Below, piece after piece: positions 10,292-21,540 of a DNA stretch of 64,000 nt (within the stretch, counting starts at the first letter, position 1; every line of letters begins with the position of its first letter). The translations under genes and the position numbers were made by a program. The DNA comes from Nepenthes gracilis (Eukaryota; Streptophyta; Magnoliopsida; Caryophyllales; Nepenthaceae). The notes below the pieces were generated by a model that saw only the letters and a list, made by a program, of their open reading frames with translations, was not told the DNA's origin and did not search any database. Location: assembly GCA_033239525.1 (NCBI GenBank), contig BSYO01000034.1, forward strand, positions 1,426,001 through 1,490,000. Reading direction: 5' to 3'.

Positions 10292-11096
10292 AAAAACAAT
10301 CAAAATCACATTAATCATAAAATAACAAAATTGTTAAGATTGCTTCAGATATCCCAGAGTAGGGGCAATGGAGGTGGTCATCAGATTTCGGGAAAGAAAA
10401 GCAAAGGACATGCACATTTGAGGAGTGAAGGTTACTGTACCTTAAAATATGATCAAGAGTTTTAGAATTGATTTGGATGACGGATGTCACATTCCCATCT
10501 CGAGATCTAATTAAATTATTTCTTAATTCTTAATTATTAAAATTTGTTTATTTATCTACCGATCAAAACTCAATAAAAACATTGAGACACAACCCTAATT
10601 ACAAAAAATGGACACAGGAACTTGAAATAAAATATTCAAATCACAAGACTTGATATGTTACATCTAAAAGTGATTCTGAATATTGATTATATGAGATCTC
10701 AAAATGTACGTAAGGAGATACATCCATATAAAGATTAGAGTAAGAAATTAACAACAGAAATCAAACTAATTGTATTGTTATTAAATTATAAAAGCCTCGT
10801 CACTAAGAAATATATATTGTTGGGTCCAACTCGGAGGTGGCCTCAACAGTAAGACCCAGTCGAAGGAATGCCAGTGCAAGCGAACAGCAAGCCCCAAGTT
10901 CCTGGACGGCCCAAAGGTTTCTAGAGAATGGCCTACGTGACGGCCCAGAAACAACGGCCAATCAGCGCCCTCTGTCACCCGCTAATGCACCTGTAGACAG
11001 TAGGAGCCAACCTAAAGAAAGCCAGCCAATGAGGAGGGAGTCAATGCTGCCAGCTACGGCACACGCTATCCTCCCAACCGCACAGCCAATCCTTGG
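10292..11096 (+). repeat. Segmental duplication, copy 2
   Basis: Partner of 8431-9203. Here the Tat-like LTR that begins at 10818 (TGTTGGGTCC) continues past the end of the duplicated block and includes an extra 40-bp stretch at about 10850-10890 that copy 1 lacks. The sequence to the left of 10292 shows what the insertion site of Tat element 1 probably looked like. Confidence 0.85.
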
Positions 11097-11480
11097 ATGA
11101 GTAGTAGACTAAGCATGGTCAACGCCCAACAACGGTCTCTGTGCCACCGTAAGGCGACAGTTGAGACCATTGGCTACCTCCAGTGGTCAACGGCCGCAAA
11201 TCACGACTCGCCACATGTCGGAGGTTCCCGTGCTAAAGGTTTTCCCCCATGGAACTTATAAATAGCCTTTCCTTCAATAGAAAAATGATCTGATTTTCTT
11301 GATCTCGATTCTCGACTCCCTAAGATCAGTCCTAAAGTTTCTCTCGAGCACCCTTAGTGAGCCACTCATTGCAATGCAATCCGCAAAGTCTGGCCTCCCA
11401 CAACTACTCAATGAGTCTTACACTCTTGTATCCTCACACTCCCCCACTACATTTTTACATTCACTGTTGCATCTCTCCGT
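10818..11480 (+). repeat. Tat-like LTR fragment with TATA box
   Basis: It starts with TGTTGGGTCC, the same terminal motif as the LTR of Tat element 1. A clear TATAAATA sits at 11257-11264. A Tat gag fragment follows on the same strand without a recognisable TGGCGCC primer site, so the LTR end and leader have been lost or altered. The exact right end cannot be set. Confidence 0.65.
11257..11264 (+). promoter_or_regulatory. TATA box in Tat-like LTR fragment
   Basis: TATAAATA follows a GC-rich stretch and is followed by a pyrimidine-rich leader, as expected for an LTR promoter driving the gag fragment downstream. Confidence 0.6.
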
Positions 11481-11483
11481 TTA

Positions 11484-11925
11484 TTGCAGAAGGTGAAAAA
11501 GATATGGAACCATCTGCTCAAGGGGGAGTTCGGACGATCCACGCTCGACCTGCGAAGGTCACCATTTGCTATGGGCATTCAGACTCAACCGCTCCCCCTC
11601 AAGTTCAAAATGCCAACATTGGATAGGTACAACGAAAGTACGGATCTGATGAACCACCCAAACTACTTCTATACCTACTTGTCTCTCCACAGGGCAAGCG
11701 AGGATGTGATGTGCCAATATTTTCCCTTACTCTCAAAGGGGATGCCCTACTATGGTTCCATGGCTTCTAGCCCAACTCCATTCGCTCCTTTGACAAGCTC
11801 GCCAACTGCTTCCTGAACCAATTTTTCTCAAGTCGAAGGGAGGAGAAGTAGCCTTGACACCTTATCCACCTCTGCTAGAGGTCAGAGGAGAATCTGAAGC
11901 GATTCCTAACCCGCTTTGGCCAAGT
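11484..11925 (+). pseudogene. Tat gag core fragment
   Basis: The translation shows LDLRRSPFAMGIQTQPLPLKFKMP, LMNHPNYFYTYLSLHRA and VMCQYFPL, matching the core of the Tat element 1 gag. A frame change near 11745 and a stop at about 11850 follow; the next frame still shows the EENLKRFL-like end. The fragment stops near 11925 at a junction with chromovirus pol sequence. Confidence 0.85.
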
Positions 11926-12810
11926 GTCTTGGCGTGGGGTGTTTTAGTACTCTTTAGTGAAGAAAAATGGATTGATGGATTTATGTTTGGATTATTTGGG
12001 AATCGAATATATATCACTCTCAAGGATCGAAGATTTTTGATCCATTTCAAGAAGTTTGGGTTTTCTCTAAGATTGAGTTCTGTTTGGGGTTTTATTGTTT
12101 GAGAATTAAGTAGAAGGGTATACATAGGACAACTCTCAGATTAAGGTCTGGCCATTGCAAAGTCTAGATGATACTTTTGGGTTGTCCAATATTTTAACTT
12201 TTTTTTATGGATATTATCGATTAGATTTCTGATTGTGTTTGGATTAATTGTGATGATTTTATTTGTGGTGGTTTTGTTATTGGTGTTCTAATTTATTTAA
12301 AGAATTTTGAGAAGAATGAGACTCGATTGGGAAGTCTATTGTAGATTGTGGGAAGGCATCATCTTAGATCATATTGGTTCTTAAAATGATATTTGAGAAT
12401 CCGAAAAAGATGGCAGCATTGTCAAATTTGGAAAGACTGACTAAGGTCACGGTAGTATTGAGTTTCTTCGACCTAGTTGGTATTGATGAGAGATTTATTG
12501 AATGTTTCTCGAGGATTACAGTGTCGATGGCGCCCTTAGAATAGAAACTTTGAAGTGATTCTTGTGAGAAAAGTTTTCAATAATTGAAAAATGGATTATC
12601 GTCGGCATTGATTTTGTCTACCCTGATGGATCAGAAAGATTGGTGATGTTCAGTGACACTCTTAAGAAAGATTTTGATATGTTTGAATTCTGTATAATTG
12701 GGTGTATTATTCAAGGGAAGTTCGGGATGCTACGCAATCTCTAGGATTTTGCGTGAAGGTGCTATGTCGAGGATGCCAGTGGGAAGACTGGGCTAGAGGG
12801 ATTCTCTCTC
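11926..12810 (+). pseudogene. Chromovirus pol fossil (RT to RNase H)
   Basis: With frame changes, the plus strand shows the order of a chromovirus RT: a LVLF..K block near 11945, LCLDY near 11985, SRIEDF near 12025, VLIYLKNFEKNE near 12290, then an open run from about 12389 (ENPKKMAALSNLERLTKV, ending RFIECFSRI) and SCEKSF near 12560. The catalytic block is destroyed (VIGV where IDDV is expected). It sits directly after the Tat gag fragment, a nested or recombined junction. Confidence 0.75.
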
Positions 12811-12955
12811 TTTGCTATCAGGATTGGATTTTGAACGAAATTTCTACCTGTGAGAGAAACTCTTGTGAAGATTAGAGGTGATGCCCTTTTTGGACGAGTC
12901 ATCATGGAGTTGGACGCAATCGAACCAGCAATCTCGAGCATACAATGTAAAGTGT
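12811..12955. other. Unassigned continuation of pol fossil
   Basis: The sequence has the composition of the preceding pol fossil but no motif I can name. Confidence 0.4.
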
Positions 12956-13560
12956 TTTCTCCATTGCACGTTCAATTTAAATTTTACAAGATTTGATCAA
13001 TATATGGTAGTATTGTAAATGGATATGATCAAACAATTATGTCTGATTATTTTTTTAGCCATACATGATCACTAGTATAAATTAACTAGTCGAGCCTAAA
13101 TTATACATATATATATATTTTTATAGTTATCCTGTTTTTTTTTTTTTTTGAATTTTAAGCAATTACCCTTTTTTTAAAAAAAATCATTATAATATATTTA
13201 TGTGTAGATAATTATGTCAGCAACAATTACTCTGAATTCCTATTCACATCAAAGGCCTTCAAATACATAAATTTGAGAGAAAGCACTCCAAATTAGACTT
13301 AACTAAAATCAAGTGACCCGACTAGTTATATCTATTTAATTTAAAATTTTATAAGATTTGATCAATATTTATTAGTAATGTAAATAAATATGATCCAAAA
13401 ATTATATCCGATTAGTTTTTTAGTGAGACATGGTCACTAGCATAATTTGACTAGTCGAGCCTAAATTATAAATCTTTTTATGGATATTTTTTTTATAAAA
13501 AAAAAAGCAATTACCATTTTAAAAAAAAAAATCATTTCAGTATATCTATTTTTGTGTAGT
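12956..13560 (+). repeat. Two R-type AT-rich modules in tandem
   Basis: Two successive copies of the R module of about 340 bp, the first truncated at its left end (12956-13196) and the second complete (13197-13540, with ACTCTGAATTCC and AAAGCACTCCAAATTAGAC). They differ by small substitutions and long A/T runs. No coding potential. Confidence 0.75.
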
Positions 13561-13987
13561 TAATAATTGTTAGGTCAATATTCTTCATTTTAACACATAT
13601 TTAGATAATATTTTAATTTTGATATTATAATTTTTAAAATATTTTATATTGTTAGGTATTTGTTTACCCAAATATAAATTTTCAAATGAATTACTTAAAA
13701 ATATTAAAATATAAGTGGACTGGCATGAACTGATTTGATTTGACTTATGAATGGTTATGGCTAAGATTTTTGGCCAAGTGATTGGGTTAGGTATGGTTTG
13801 GCCCAACTTAGTGAATTTTCATGTAAAATTAGCCTTTGTCCAATATGAATTCGATTTTTACTACATATACTCCAAACCCTTCTCTAAAAGTGGAAGTGCT
13901 AAAAATAAACACAGTATACTTTTTCAAAAAACCCAAGCTATATAAATTTAAACAAGCATATTATTATTGTCATTCATGAGAAGAAGT
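13561..13987 (+). repeat. AT-rich flank shared by three chromovirus LTR copies
   Basis: This stretch, ending in CATTCATGAGAAGAAG, is also found before the LTR starts at 57915 and 60076. The same sequence before three LTRs means flank and LTR were copied together rather than three elements inserting separately. No gene seen. Confidence 0.7.
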
Positions 13988-14242
13988 CATCTAATTGGAT
14001 TATTTTGATATTAATTACGATTTTAGGTTAATTAGACGTATTTTGAAATAATTATATATTGTAAATTTTGAAGGGTTTTTGGTTCAATAGTATGGCACTT
14101 GATGCACGTCCGAGGCATTCTCGAGTGTCAAGTTACTCGAAAGCCTATGCTCGAGGCACACTTGAGGCACGCTCTAGTGCCGGGTCGCTCGAAAGCCCCT
14201 GCCCGAGGCATGCCCGAGATACACTCGAGCACTGATTTTATT

Positions 14243-14249
14243 ATATAAG
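14243..14249 (+). promoter_or_regulatory. TATA box in chromovirus 1 LTR
   Basis: TATATAA is followed by GGGGGCAC and, further on, a GA-rich stretch. The same layout is found at 22500, 35539 and 60327 and, on the minus strand, at 23579. Confidence 0.7.
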
Positions 14250-14804
14250 GGGGCACACGCACTGTGCGTGTCATTTGCTTGCAAGAGTGGTAGAGTGGAG
14301 AGCGAGAGCGGGAGGAAGAGAGAGGAAGTGGAGTTTGGACACATCGGAGGTTTTTTTTTGTCAGATTTATGTAGTATAATGTCAAAATAAGTATCATTTA
14401 ACAATATCTTTAGTCTATTTCAGTATTTAATTTGTTTTGTATTTCTCATGAAGGTTTAATTTCGTACATACTATTTTTATTTATCCCACATTTTTTCTCA
14501 ATATACATGACATTTTTATCGGTTAAATGAGGATTTTTTTCTGTTTTTGCTAATATTTGAAGGTTTTGTTATTTTCTGAAAAATGGCTAAATATCAAATT
14601 CCATATATTTTTATATATGTGTATTTGTATGGGAATGAGTATGAAATCTTGTATGGGCCATGCATTTTCTCATGTATGTGCCAGGGATATGGTTGTTACT
14701 TCATGGGACCATAGTAGTCCAAGGCCCTAGTGGGTTGATATGTGTGTCGAACCTTAGCTAGTTAAGGTCATGGTGGGTCGATATGTGATCCAACGATAAT
14801 GATG

Positions 14805-15145
14805 AAAAGATGGTCGAAAGTTATAGGTCTAAAATATAGTCAAGTTAAAAGCCGATAATATGAAATGACCGAGAGTTATAGGCCTAAAATATAATTAGGA
14901 TTCAATGATATAAGATGGTTGAGAGTTGCAGACCTAAAATATAGTTAGGTTGAGACTTACAGGTCTAAAATATAGTCGAGATTCAATGATATGAGATGGT
15001 CAAGAACTAATAGCCTAATATATAACTGAGTCAAGAGTTGCAGGCATAAAATATAGTCGGGTTTCGATGATATGAAATAGGTAAGAGTTATAGGCCTAAA
15101 ATATAGTCAGGTATGGCCAAGAGTTGCAGGCCTAAAATGTCAACA
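14805..15145 (+). repeat. Imperfect minisatellite inside chromovirus LTR
   Basis: The phrase GGCCTAAAATATAGTC recurs at least six times, alternating with GATATGAGATGGT-like phrases. A shorter, more diverged version occupies 60890-61170 in the related LTR. The repeat is internal to the LTR. Confidence 0.75.
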
Positions 15146-15458
15146 GCAGATATACATATGTTTTTATTTTTAAGTATCGGCCTAATGTAGGGCTTTGGAA
15201 TATAATATTTTGAATTATCAAATATGTTGTTTATGTAAATGAGTTGTTATTGTCATTTAGTTATTTTTCTTATGACTGTTTGGAGTAGATCATATTTATA
15301 TTATCCAAATAGTCATCTGATGAGGTCCTGTGGGGGCTATGTTTGGGTCCCGTATATGTTGGTTTGTCACGTCTGGGTTTAGGATTTGTTATTTATCTAT
15401 TATTTGAATTTTAATTGTTTATTAAATTGACTTATTTAGTTCATATTCATAACAGAAA

Positions 15459-15470
15459 TGGTCTCAAAGA
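15459..15470 (+). other. Primer binding site of chromovirus 1
   Basis: TGGTCTCAAAGA is a mutated form of the initiator-Met primer site; the related copy at 61742 reads TGGTATCAAAGA. It lies four bases after the LTR end. Confidence 0.75.
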
Positions 15471-15675
15471 GAGACGTAATGGAAAGTATTTTGGGATGAT
15501 TTTGGGTCAATTTTGGGATGGTTGTTGATTAAATCTTTTATATGATAGATGAATATTATAGTAGATCATAGAGATTTTAGGAGTAGAAGATCGTTCTACA
15601 GTCAGGAAGACGTGATTAGGAGTATAAGGTCAATATTAAGTTGAGAAGATGTTAGGGATAGAAGATCAGTTGCAA

Positions 15676-16620
15676 GGGTCACATGAGTGCCGTGATGGAT
15701 AGGATGATTCAATAGCAGGATTAGAATCCGACTGCTTTGAGGAGGATGGCTGAGCAGGGTCAAGGCTGGATGCTCTTTGATCGGTTCAATGGTGAGCACG
15801 TTTTGGAGGTTTTGGGGGAGTCTGACCTAATTAAAGTAGAAAAGTGGCTGAAGAAGGTAAAAAAAGTGTTTGAGGTTATTGATTGTCCTGAGGAAGATAA
15901 AGTAAGGTTCACCGCATACAAGTCAGATGGTGAGGCTATTAGATGGTGGGATTTCTAGCACCATATCTTGGGCCAGGAGAATAAGGAGATAGTTTGGGAT
16001 GTCTTCCAGGAGGCATTCTTAGAGAAGTTATTTCCATCAAACATCCAAGAGATTAGGGAAGCTGAGTTCGGTAGGCTGCAGTAAGGGAGTACGACGATAG
16101 CTAAGTATGACATGTAGTTTTTAGAGCTATCTTGGTTTACTCCCTATTTGGTCATAGATGAGTCCCTGAGATCTCATAAATTTTTTCAAGGGTTGTATCA
16201 ATCCGAAAACAATTGGTAACGCTGCCGTTGTAAACTTATAGTGAGGTGTTGGATTGGGCCCTATTGATCGAGTTGGAGCAATTTTCGGTGAAACATTTCC
16301 AAAAGAAATTACAGCATTGAGGCCAGAGCTCAACGGGTGGAGTCTCTGATTGGATATTTTGCTTGATGTCTTGAGGTTAAGATAAGGAAAAGTTAGGTCA
16401 AGATAAAGGAAAGTAGACGAAGCAAAATCTACTCCTCCGAAGTTCTAGTTCATGAAGTCTGCCTAGCGGTGTTGTAGAAAGAATCATGTGGGATGAACTT
16501 CTTTTCGTTAGAGTGGGACCTGTTACAAGTGTGGTCAGGTGGGCCGTCATGCAATGGATTGTTAGTCTCTGATGTGTGCGCGTCCGGAGAGGAGGTCTGT
16601 AGCTCCTGACTTGTAGCCAT
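15676..16620 (+). pseudogene. Chromovirus 1 gag, many stops
   Basis: The capsid-type region reads LIKVEKWLKKVKKVFEVIDC, then FTAYKSDGEAIRWWDF, followed by a TAG at 15956-15958. The same frame goes on with ILGQEN and EAFLEKLFPS, then further stops near 16081 and 16114. The C-terminal knuckle CYKCGQVGRHAMDC starts at 16521; its His is one residue later than in the standard form. The TAG after WWDF is also present in the copies at 55.38 and 62.29 kb. Confidence 0.85.
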
Positions 16621-18480
16621 AGCTTATAAAGTTACAGCTGATCCTTCAGTTGTGAAAGGTAATTTGAAGATCTTCAGTTCTTTAGCGTATGTTTTGGTTT
16701 ATCCCAGGGCTACACTCTCTTTTGTGTCCCCTAATTTTTTGTATAATCTGTATGTGCCTTTCCAATAAATAGATTGTGCGTTAATAGTGTCTACCCCTTT
16801 CGGTAAGTCACTATTAGTTGAGATTATGCACTCTCATTGTCTGGTTTGGGCCTGTGGCTATGAGTTGATAGTGGATCTGATTTTGCTTGATATGCTCACT
16901 TTGATGTCATTTTAGGGATAGATTGGCTAGCATTTCAATAAGATAGTTCTATTTTATTTTTCGGGATATGAGTCCTAATTTCAAGGAAGAATTAGCAAGA
17001 GTATTCGGAGCTGATTTTAGCATTGAACACAAGTCATTTGATGAGAGATGAAAGTTGAGCTTATCTGACATATATGGTCACATATGAGAGTCATTTTGTG
17101 GCCATTGAGGACATTCCGATCGTTCGTGAGTTTGAGGATATTTTTTCAGAGATTTTGCTTGGATTGCGTTCAAACCGGAAGATCGAATTTACTATTGATA
17201 TTATGCCAAGATTTGCGCCGATTTTGAGAGCTCCATATAGAATGGCTCCGTTTGAGTTGAAGAATTCATACAATAGCTGTATGATCTATTAGTGAAAGAA
17301 TTTATTCGGCTTAGTGTTTCACTGTGGGGCGCCCTGTACTATTTGTGAAGAAGAAAGATAGATCGATGAGGTTGTGAATAACATTACGATTAAGAACAAG
17401 TATCCCCTCCCGAGGATTGAAGATTTCTTTGATTACTTACAAGAAGCTCAAGTTTTCTCAAATATTGATATACATTCGGGATACCATCAATTAAGGATTA
17501 AGCGGGAAGATATTCTCAAGATGGCTTTTAGGACGCGATATGGCTATTATGAGTTTTTGGTGATACCTTTTGGGTTAACAAATACACCAACATTGTTTAT
17601 GGAATTCATAAATTGGGTCTTCCAGCCGTATCTTGATCAATTAGTAGTGGTTTTTATTGATGACATTCTAATTTATTTAAGGATCATTGAAGAGCACAAG
17701 GTCCATTTGTGGTTAGCACTACAGTTTTTGAGAGAGAAGCAATTGTTTGCTTAGTTGAGGAATCGCAAATTCTGGTTAGAGGAGGTGACATTCTTGGGTC
17801 ATATCATTTCGAATGGCAATATATTAGTAGAATTGAAAAAGGTTGAAGCGGTGAAAAATTGAAAAAGATTGAAGAATGTCACTGAGGTGCAGAGTTTCTT
17901 AGGTTTGATTGGGTATTACAAGTGGTTTGTTAAAAAATTTTCATGGATTGTGGCGCATTTGACCCGTTTGACGCAAAAAAAGATGATGTTCATTTAGGAT
18001 GATGATTATGATGAGAGCTTTTAGGAGTTGAAGAGGAGATTGATGTTAGTGCCTATTTTGTCAATCCCTACTGGATTTGGTGGATTTGTTGTGTATTATT
18101 ATGCTTCCAAAATAGGTCTGGATGTGTCCTGATGCAGTGTGGCATGGTGGTAGCATATAGGTCCAGGCAATTGAAGGTTCACACACAGAACTTTGCCACA
18201 AATGACTTGGAATTAGCAGCTATGATCTTTGCTTTGAAAACTTAGAGACATTATTTATATGAAAAGGAATATTTGATTTATTTTGATCATAAGAGTTTAA
18301 AGTATCTATTTTCATATAATGAGTTAAATACGCGGTAGTGGAGGTGGATAGATTTGTTAGAAGATTATGATTATGAAATTCAGTATCGGTTAGGGTAGGC
18401 TAATGTCGTTGCTGACGCGTTGAGTAGGAAGTATTTGAGTTTAATGGCTCATTTGATGATCAAAGAATGAGAGATACTAG
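16621..18480 (+). pseudogene. Chromovirus 1 protease, RT and RNase H
   Basis: The protease block reads VLVYPRATLSFVS near 16690, so Tyr replaces the catalytic Asp. RT starts near 17090 (EFEDIFSE, then APILRAPYRMAP) and includes an open run at 17374-17754 with [29 protein letters not shown] and the catalytic FIDD (about 17653). RNase H follows at 18060-18450 with YLIYFDHKSLKYL and NVVADALSRK. Stops at 17755, about 18000 and about 18025 fall at usual Lys, Trp and Gln positions. A deletion near 17365 removes the CVDYRELN block. Confidence 0.88.
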
Positions 18481-18995
18481 ATAGAATGAAGGATTGTACG
18501 ATTCGGTTGCACTTTTAGGGATTGTGGATGATATTATCATACCTCTAGGTTCAATCGGAGATTTTAGAAAAGATTAAGGAGAATCAAATGGGTGACTTGT
18601 ATCTAATGGAGATTATGGGAGATTTGGATAGTGAGTTGCAGAAAGATTTTTGTATTCGGTTTGATGGGATTCTTTATTTTCGGGTTCAAATTTGTGTGCC
18701 AAATGTTGAGAAGTTAAAAGAACTAATTATGAATGTAGCTCATAGATCGAGGTATATGATTCATCTTGACATAAATAAAATGTATTAGAATATGATGAAG
18801 ACTTTTTGGTGGTGGAATATGAAGCATGAGGCTGCGGCTTATGTGGTCAAGTACATCGTGTGTCAGCAAGTAAAAACAGAGCATATAAAGTCTGTAGGGT
18901 TTTTGCATCATTTATTGATTCTCAATTGAAAGCTGAAGCATATAACGACGGATTTTATTTTGGGGTTGCCTAGGATGGTGAAGAATATGGACACT
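18481..18995 (+). pseudogene. Chromovirus 1 integrase, 5' part
   Basis: The zinc-binding part shows AHRSRYMIHLDINKMY and YIVCQQVK; the first Cys of the CxxC pair is replaced by Tyr. The core begins TTDFILGLPR (first catalytic Asp) and breaks at KNMD, where the solo LTR has inserted. The gene resumes at 21541. Confidence 0.85.
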
Positions 18996-19039
18996 TGTAA
19001 CGACCCAAAATTTGAATAAGGAAATTTTAACAAATAGGT

Positions 19040-20715
19040 CCGGTCAACGCCCGTTGACCGGAAATCCAAAGGTGAAGAAGTCCGGAATTGGCATTAAGGA
19101 AATTGCTGTCCGGATTTCCTTAATGCAGTCCGGATGCCCACAATAAAAGAAGTCCGGATGTCGTTGGGCAAATGAAGTCCGGATTACCCTTGGTAAATGA
19201 ACTCCGGATTTCCGGAGTAAAAACGCGTGTGGATTTGCTGAAAGAAAACACTCCGGATTTCCCGACGTGAAAACGCGTTCGAATCACTCCGAATTTTCCG
19301 AAGTAAAATGTGAGTCCGGACTTGTTAAAGAAGTCCGGTCACAGTTAAGGCAGAATTGTGGGGAAGGAGTAGCATTTAAGGTCTGCAGTTCCCGATACGT
19401 GTTGGAAAACAAATTCACATGGGAAATGAAGGAATAATTTATGGCAACGTTGGAAAATAGGAAAAGAATGATAAATGAGGGCCACCAAACTTAGGGCTAT
19501 AAATAAGGGCCTTAGGGCCTCAGGAATGAGGTACCACTAGAAACTCTTCTAAAAGTTGAAGGCCAAAAGCTAAGGAAAAAGTAGAAACAAACTCAGGTAA
19601 GATACTCACCCCTATTTTATAAGCTCATGTTTATGTACATTGCTATAAAATTATATGGTGTTCTGTATGAAATATGTTTTATGCTTTATGACGTTTTGAT
19701 CTGAAAGGCATGTTTAAAATGAAACTCTGTTATGCATAATGATGGATTTTATACTGTTGATGATTTCCTGATAGATATTATAAATTTTGATATTGATAAC
19801 TTAAGAACTTATGATGATTTTCTATTCTGCTGAAATCATTTCTAGGTTTAAGAGCTCCGGTTTTTTATTAATGCTCTGTCTGTTATTATTTGATTTCGGC
19901 CTTGACAACCGAAGACGTGTTTAAGAAAATATTCACATTGCTGGAAAAGAAAAAAAAACTCATCCAAAAGAACTTAGGCTTTAAATGTGCTCCGTCCTCT
20001 TTTAATGTACTCCGATTTTGAAGAAGAATTCTGTTGATACGAAGAACTCGCCTTCGTTTTGAAATAAACTTAGCCTTTGATTAAAAGAGAAGTCCGGCCT
20101 TTAATGAATTTTGTGCTCCGTCCACTATAAAAATGAGCTCCGCCCTTTAATGAATTTTGTGCTCCGTCCACTGTAAAAATGAGCTCCGCCCTTTAATGAA
20201 TTTTATGATGCGTCTCCGTCCCTTAAAGGACTCCAGAATAAGGAAGAGAAATGTAATCCGTCAATGAGGCACTCCGTCCCTTTAAGCACTCCGGATTTTA
20301 AAAGAAATGTCACTCCATCCCTTTGAGCTCCGGATTTTGAAAAGAAAAGCACTCCAGATTGAGCACTCTGAATTTTTACAGAAAAGCACTCCGGATTGAA
20401 CACTCCGGATTTTACAGAAAAGCACTCCTGTATCTAGTACTCCGGATTTTAAAAGAGAAACACTACCGATTTTACAAAGAAAGGCCCTCCGGATTTTTTA
20501 AACAAAAGCTCGTTTAGAGCTCCGTCCAAGTCCTCCGTCTTTAAAAGGAAATGAACTCCGGCTTTGACTAAAGTAAATGAACTCCGGTTTTGAAAGACAG
20601 TGAACTCCGATTTTGAAAGAAACTAACTCTGGCTTTGATTAAAGAAATGAACTCCGGCTTCTGCATGAAATGAACTTCGGCCTCTGCATAAAATGAACTT
20701 CGGCTTATGTACTTA
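19040..20715 (+). repeat. CTCCGGA-rich degenerate repeat tract in solo LTR
   Basis: More than twenty TCCGG words and many CTCCGTC variants are scattered here, mostly in short units of the type ACTCCGGATTTTAAAAGAAA of about 20-35 bp. Density is highest at 20100-20700. The repeats account for much of the unusual length of this LTR. Confidence 0.8.
19498..19505 (+). promoter_or_regulatory. TATA box in solo LTR
   Basis: TATAAATA follows a GGGC stretch about 500 bp into the LTR. A donor-like CAG/GTAAGA lies 99 nt downstream at 19597. Confidence 0.7.
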
Positions 20716-21540
20716 AGAACATGAAAAATGGCATGTAACTATAGACAGCAAGTGGAACTCCATGACTTTTGACATTTTAATCTATGATGATTGGCCAAAT
20801 AAAGAACACAAACCAAGAACCGAGTTTCCATTAAACTTGCTGTTAAATATGGATGAAGGATATTGGAGTGACACTCGAGGATGCCTCCTGGGCCACGGGA
20901 GGGGACCTTTTGGTGGCATAAGAACTATGGACTATGGCCCCGTATGCCGGGTTAAAGGCATTACCTCCCCGCCGGGGATCATAATGAGGGGATACGGCTT
21001 TAGGTTGTGGGTAGCACACAACCCGTCCTCGATATTGTCGCTCCCGTCCGGTCCCTAAAGATTATATGAATTCCGAATGATTTTGATGAGGACAAGATAA
21101 AAAGAATATGAATCAAGAAAGAAACAATATGATGATTTTATTTATATTATGATCTATACTTTGATTATATATATGCTTGTGATTTCTGCATGTGAGTATC
21201 CTGTTGGGCTTTGTAAGCTCACTCTTACAAATTTTCAGATGACAAGCTTATGGTGGACGAAGTTGAGTAGAGTCCTATGGTGTAGCTAGAAGTTTAAGCT
21301 TGCTGAAGCTGATTTTGGAGTTTTGTTTATTTTGAGAAAGTTTGTAATTTTGATTCCGCTGCTTATGAATGTAGAATATTTCCGTGATATTTTGGGACTT
21401 ATGAAATTATAAATCTTTAGAATACATCTCAAGTATGGATAAAGAAAAGAAAAATTTTATATTCACCTTTTTATCTTTTAAATAAAAGAACTTTGGTTTT
21501 GACAACGGCTTTTGATGGTAATAAAAGTCGGGTCGTCACA

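Larger units (their letters stand above)
13988..15454 (+). repeat. 5' LTR of chromovirus 1
   Basis: Matches the LTR at 60076-61737 along its length, although its first bases (TGTAACAT in the other copy) are deleted. A TATA box (TATATAA, 14243-14249) is followed by a GA-rich leader. The end is CATAACA at 15454, four bases before the primer site. Length is about 1.47 kb. Confidence 0.8.
18996..21540 (+). mobile_element. Solo LTR of a Tekay/Del-like chromovirus, inserted in integrase
   Basis: The 2545-bp block starts TGTAACGACCC and ends GGGTCGTCACA, a near-perfect terminal inverted repeat typical of long Tekay/Del LTRs. Flanks are ACACT (18991-18995) and ACACC (21541-21545), a 5-bp target duplication with one change. 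The block contains a TATA box but no primer site, no polypurine tract and no gag or pol, so it is a solo LTR left by recombination. A 98-codon ORF at 20762 has no resemblance to any family and lies inside the LTR. Orientation follows the TATA box and the inferred leader. Confidence 0.88.

Noticed and set aside
20762..21058. 98-codon ORF inside the solo LTR
   Set aside because: No family resemblance, lies within the LTR between TATA box and LTR end, and has no conserved partner in related LTRs.
18996..21540. Complete small LTR element (TRIM or LARD) instead of a solo LTR
   Set aside because: No second LTR, primer site or polypurine tract is present between the TG and CA ends.
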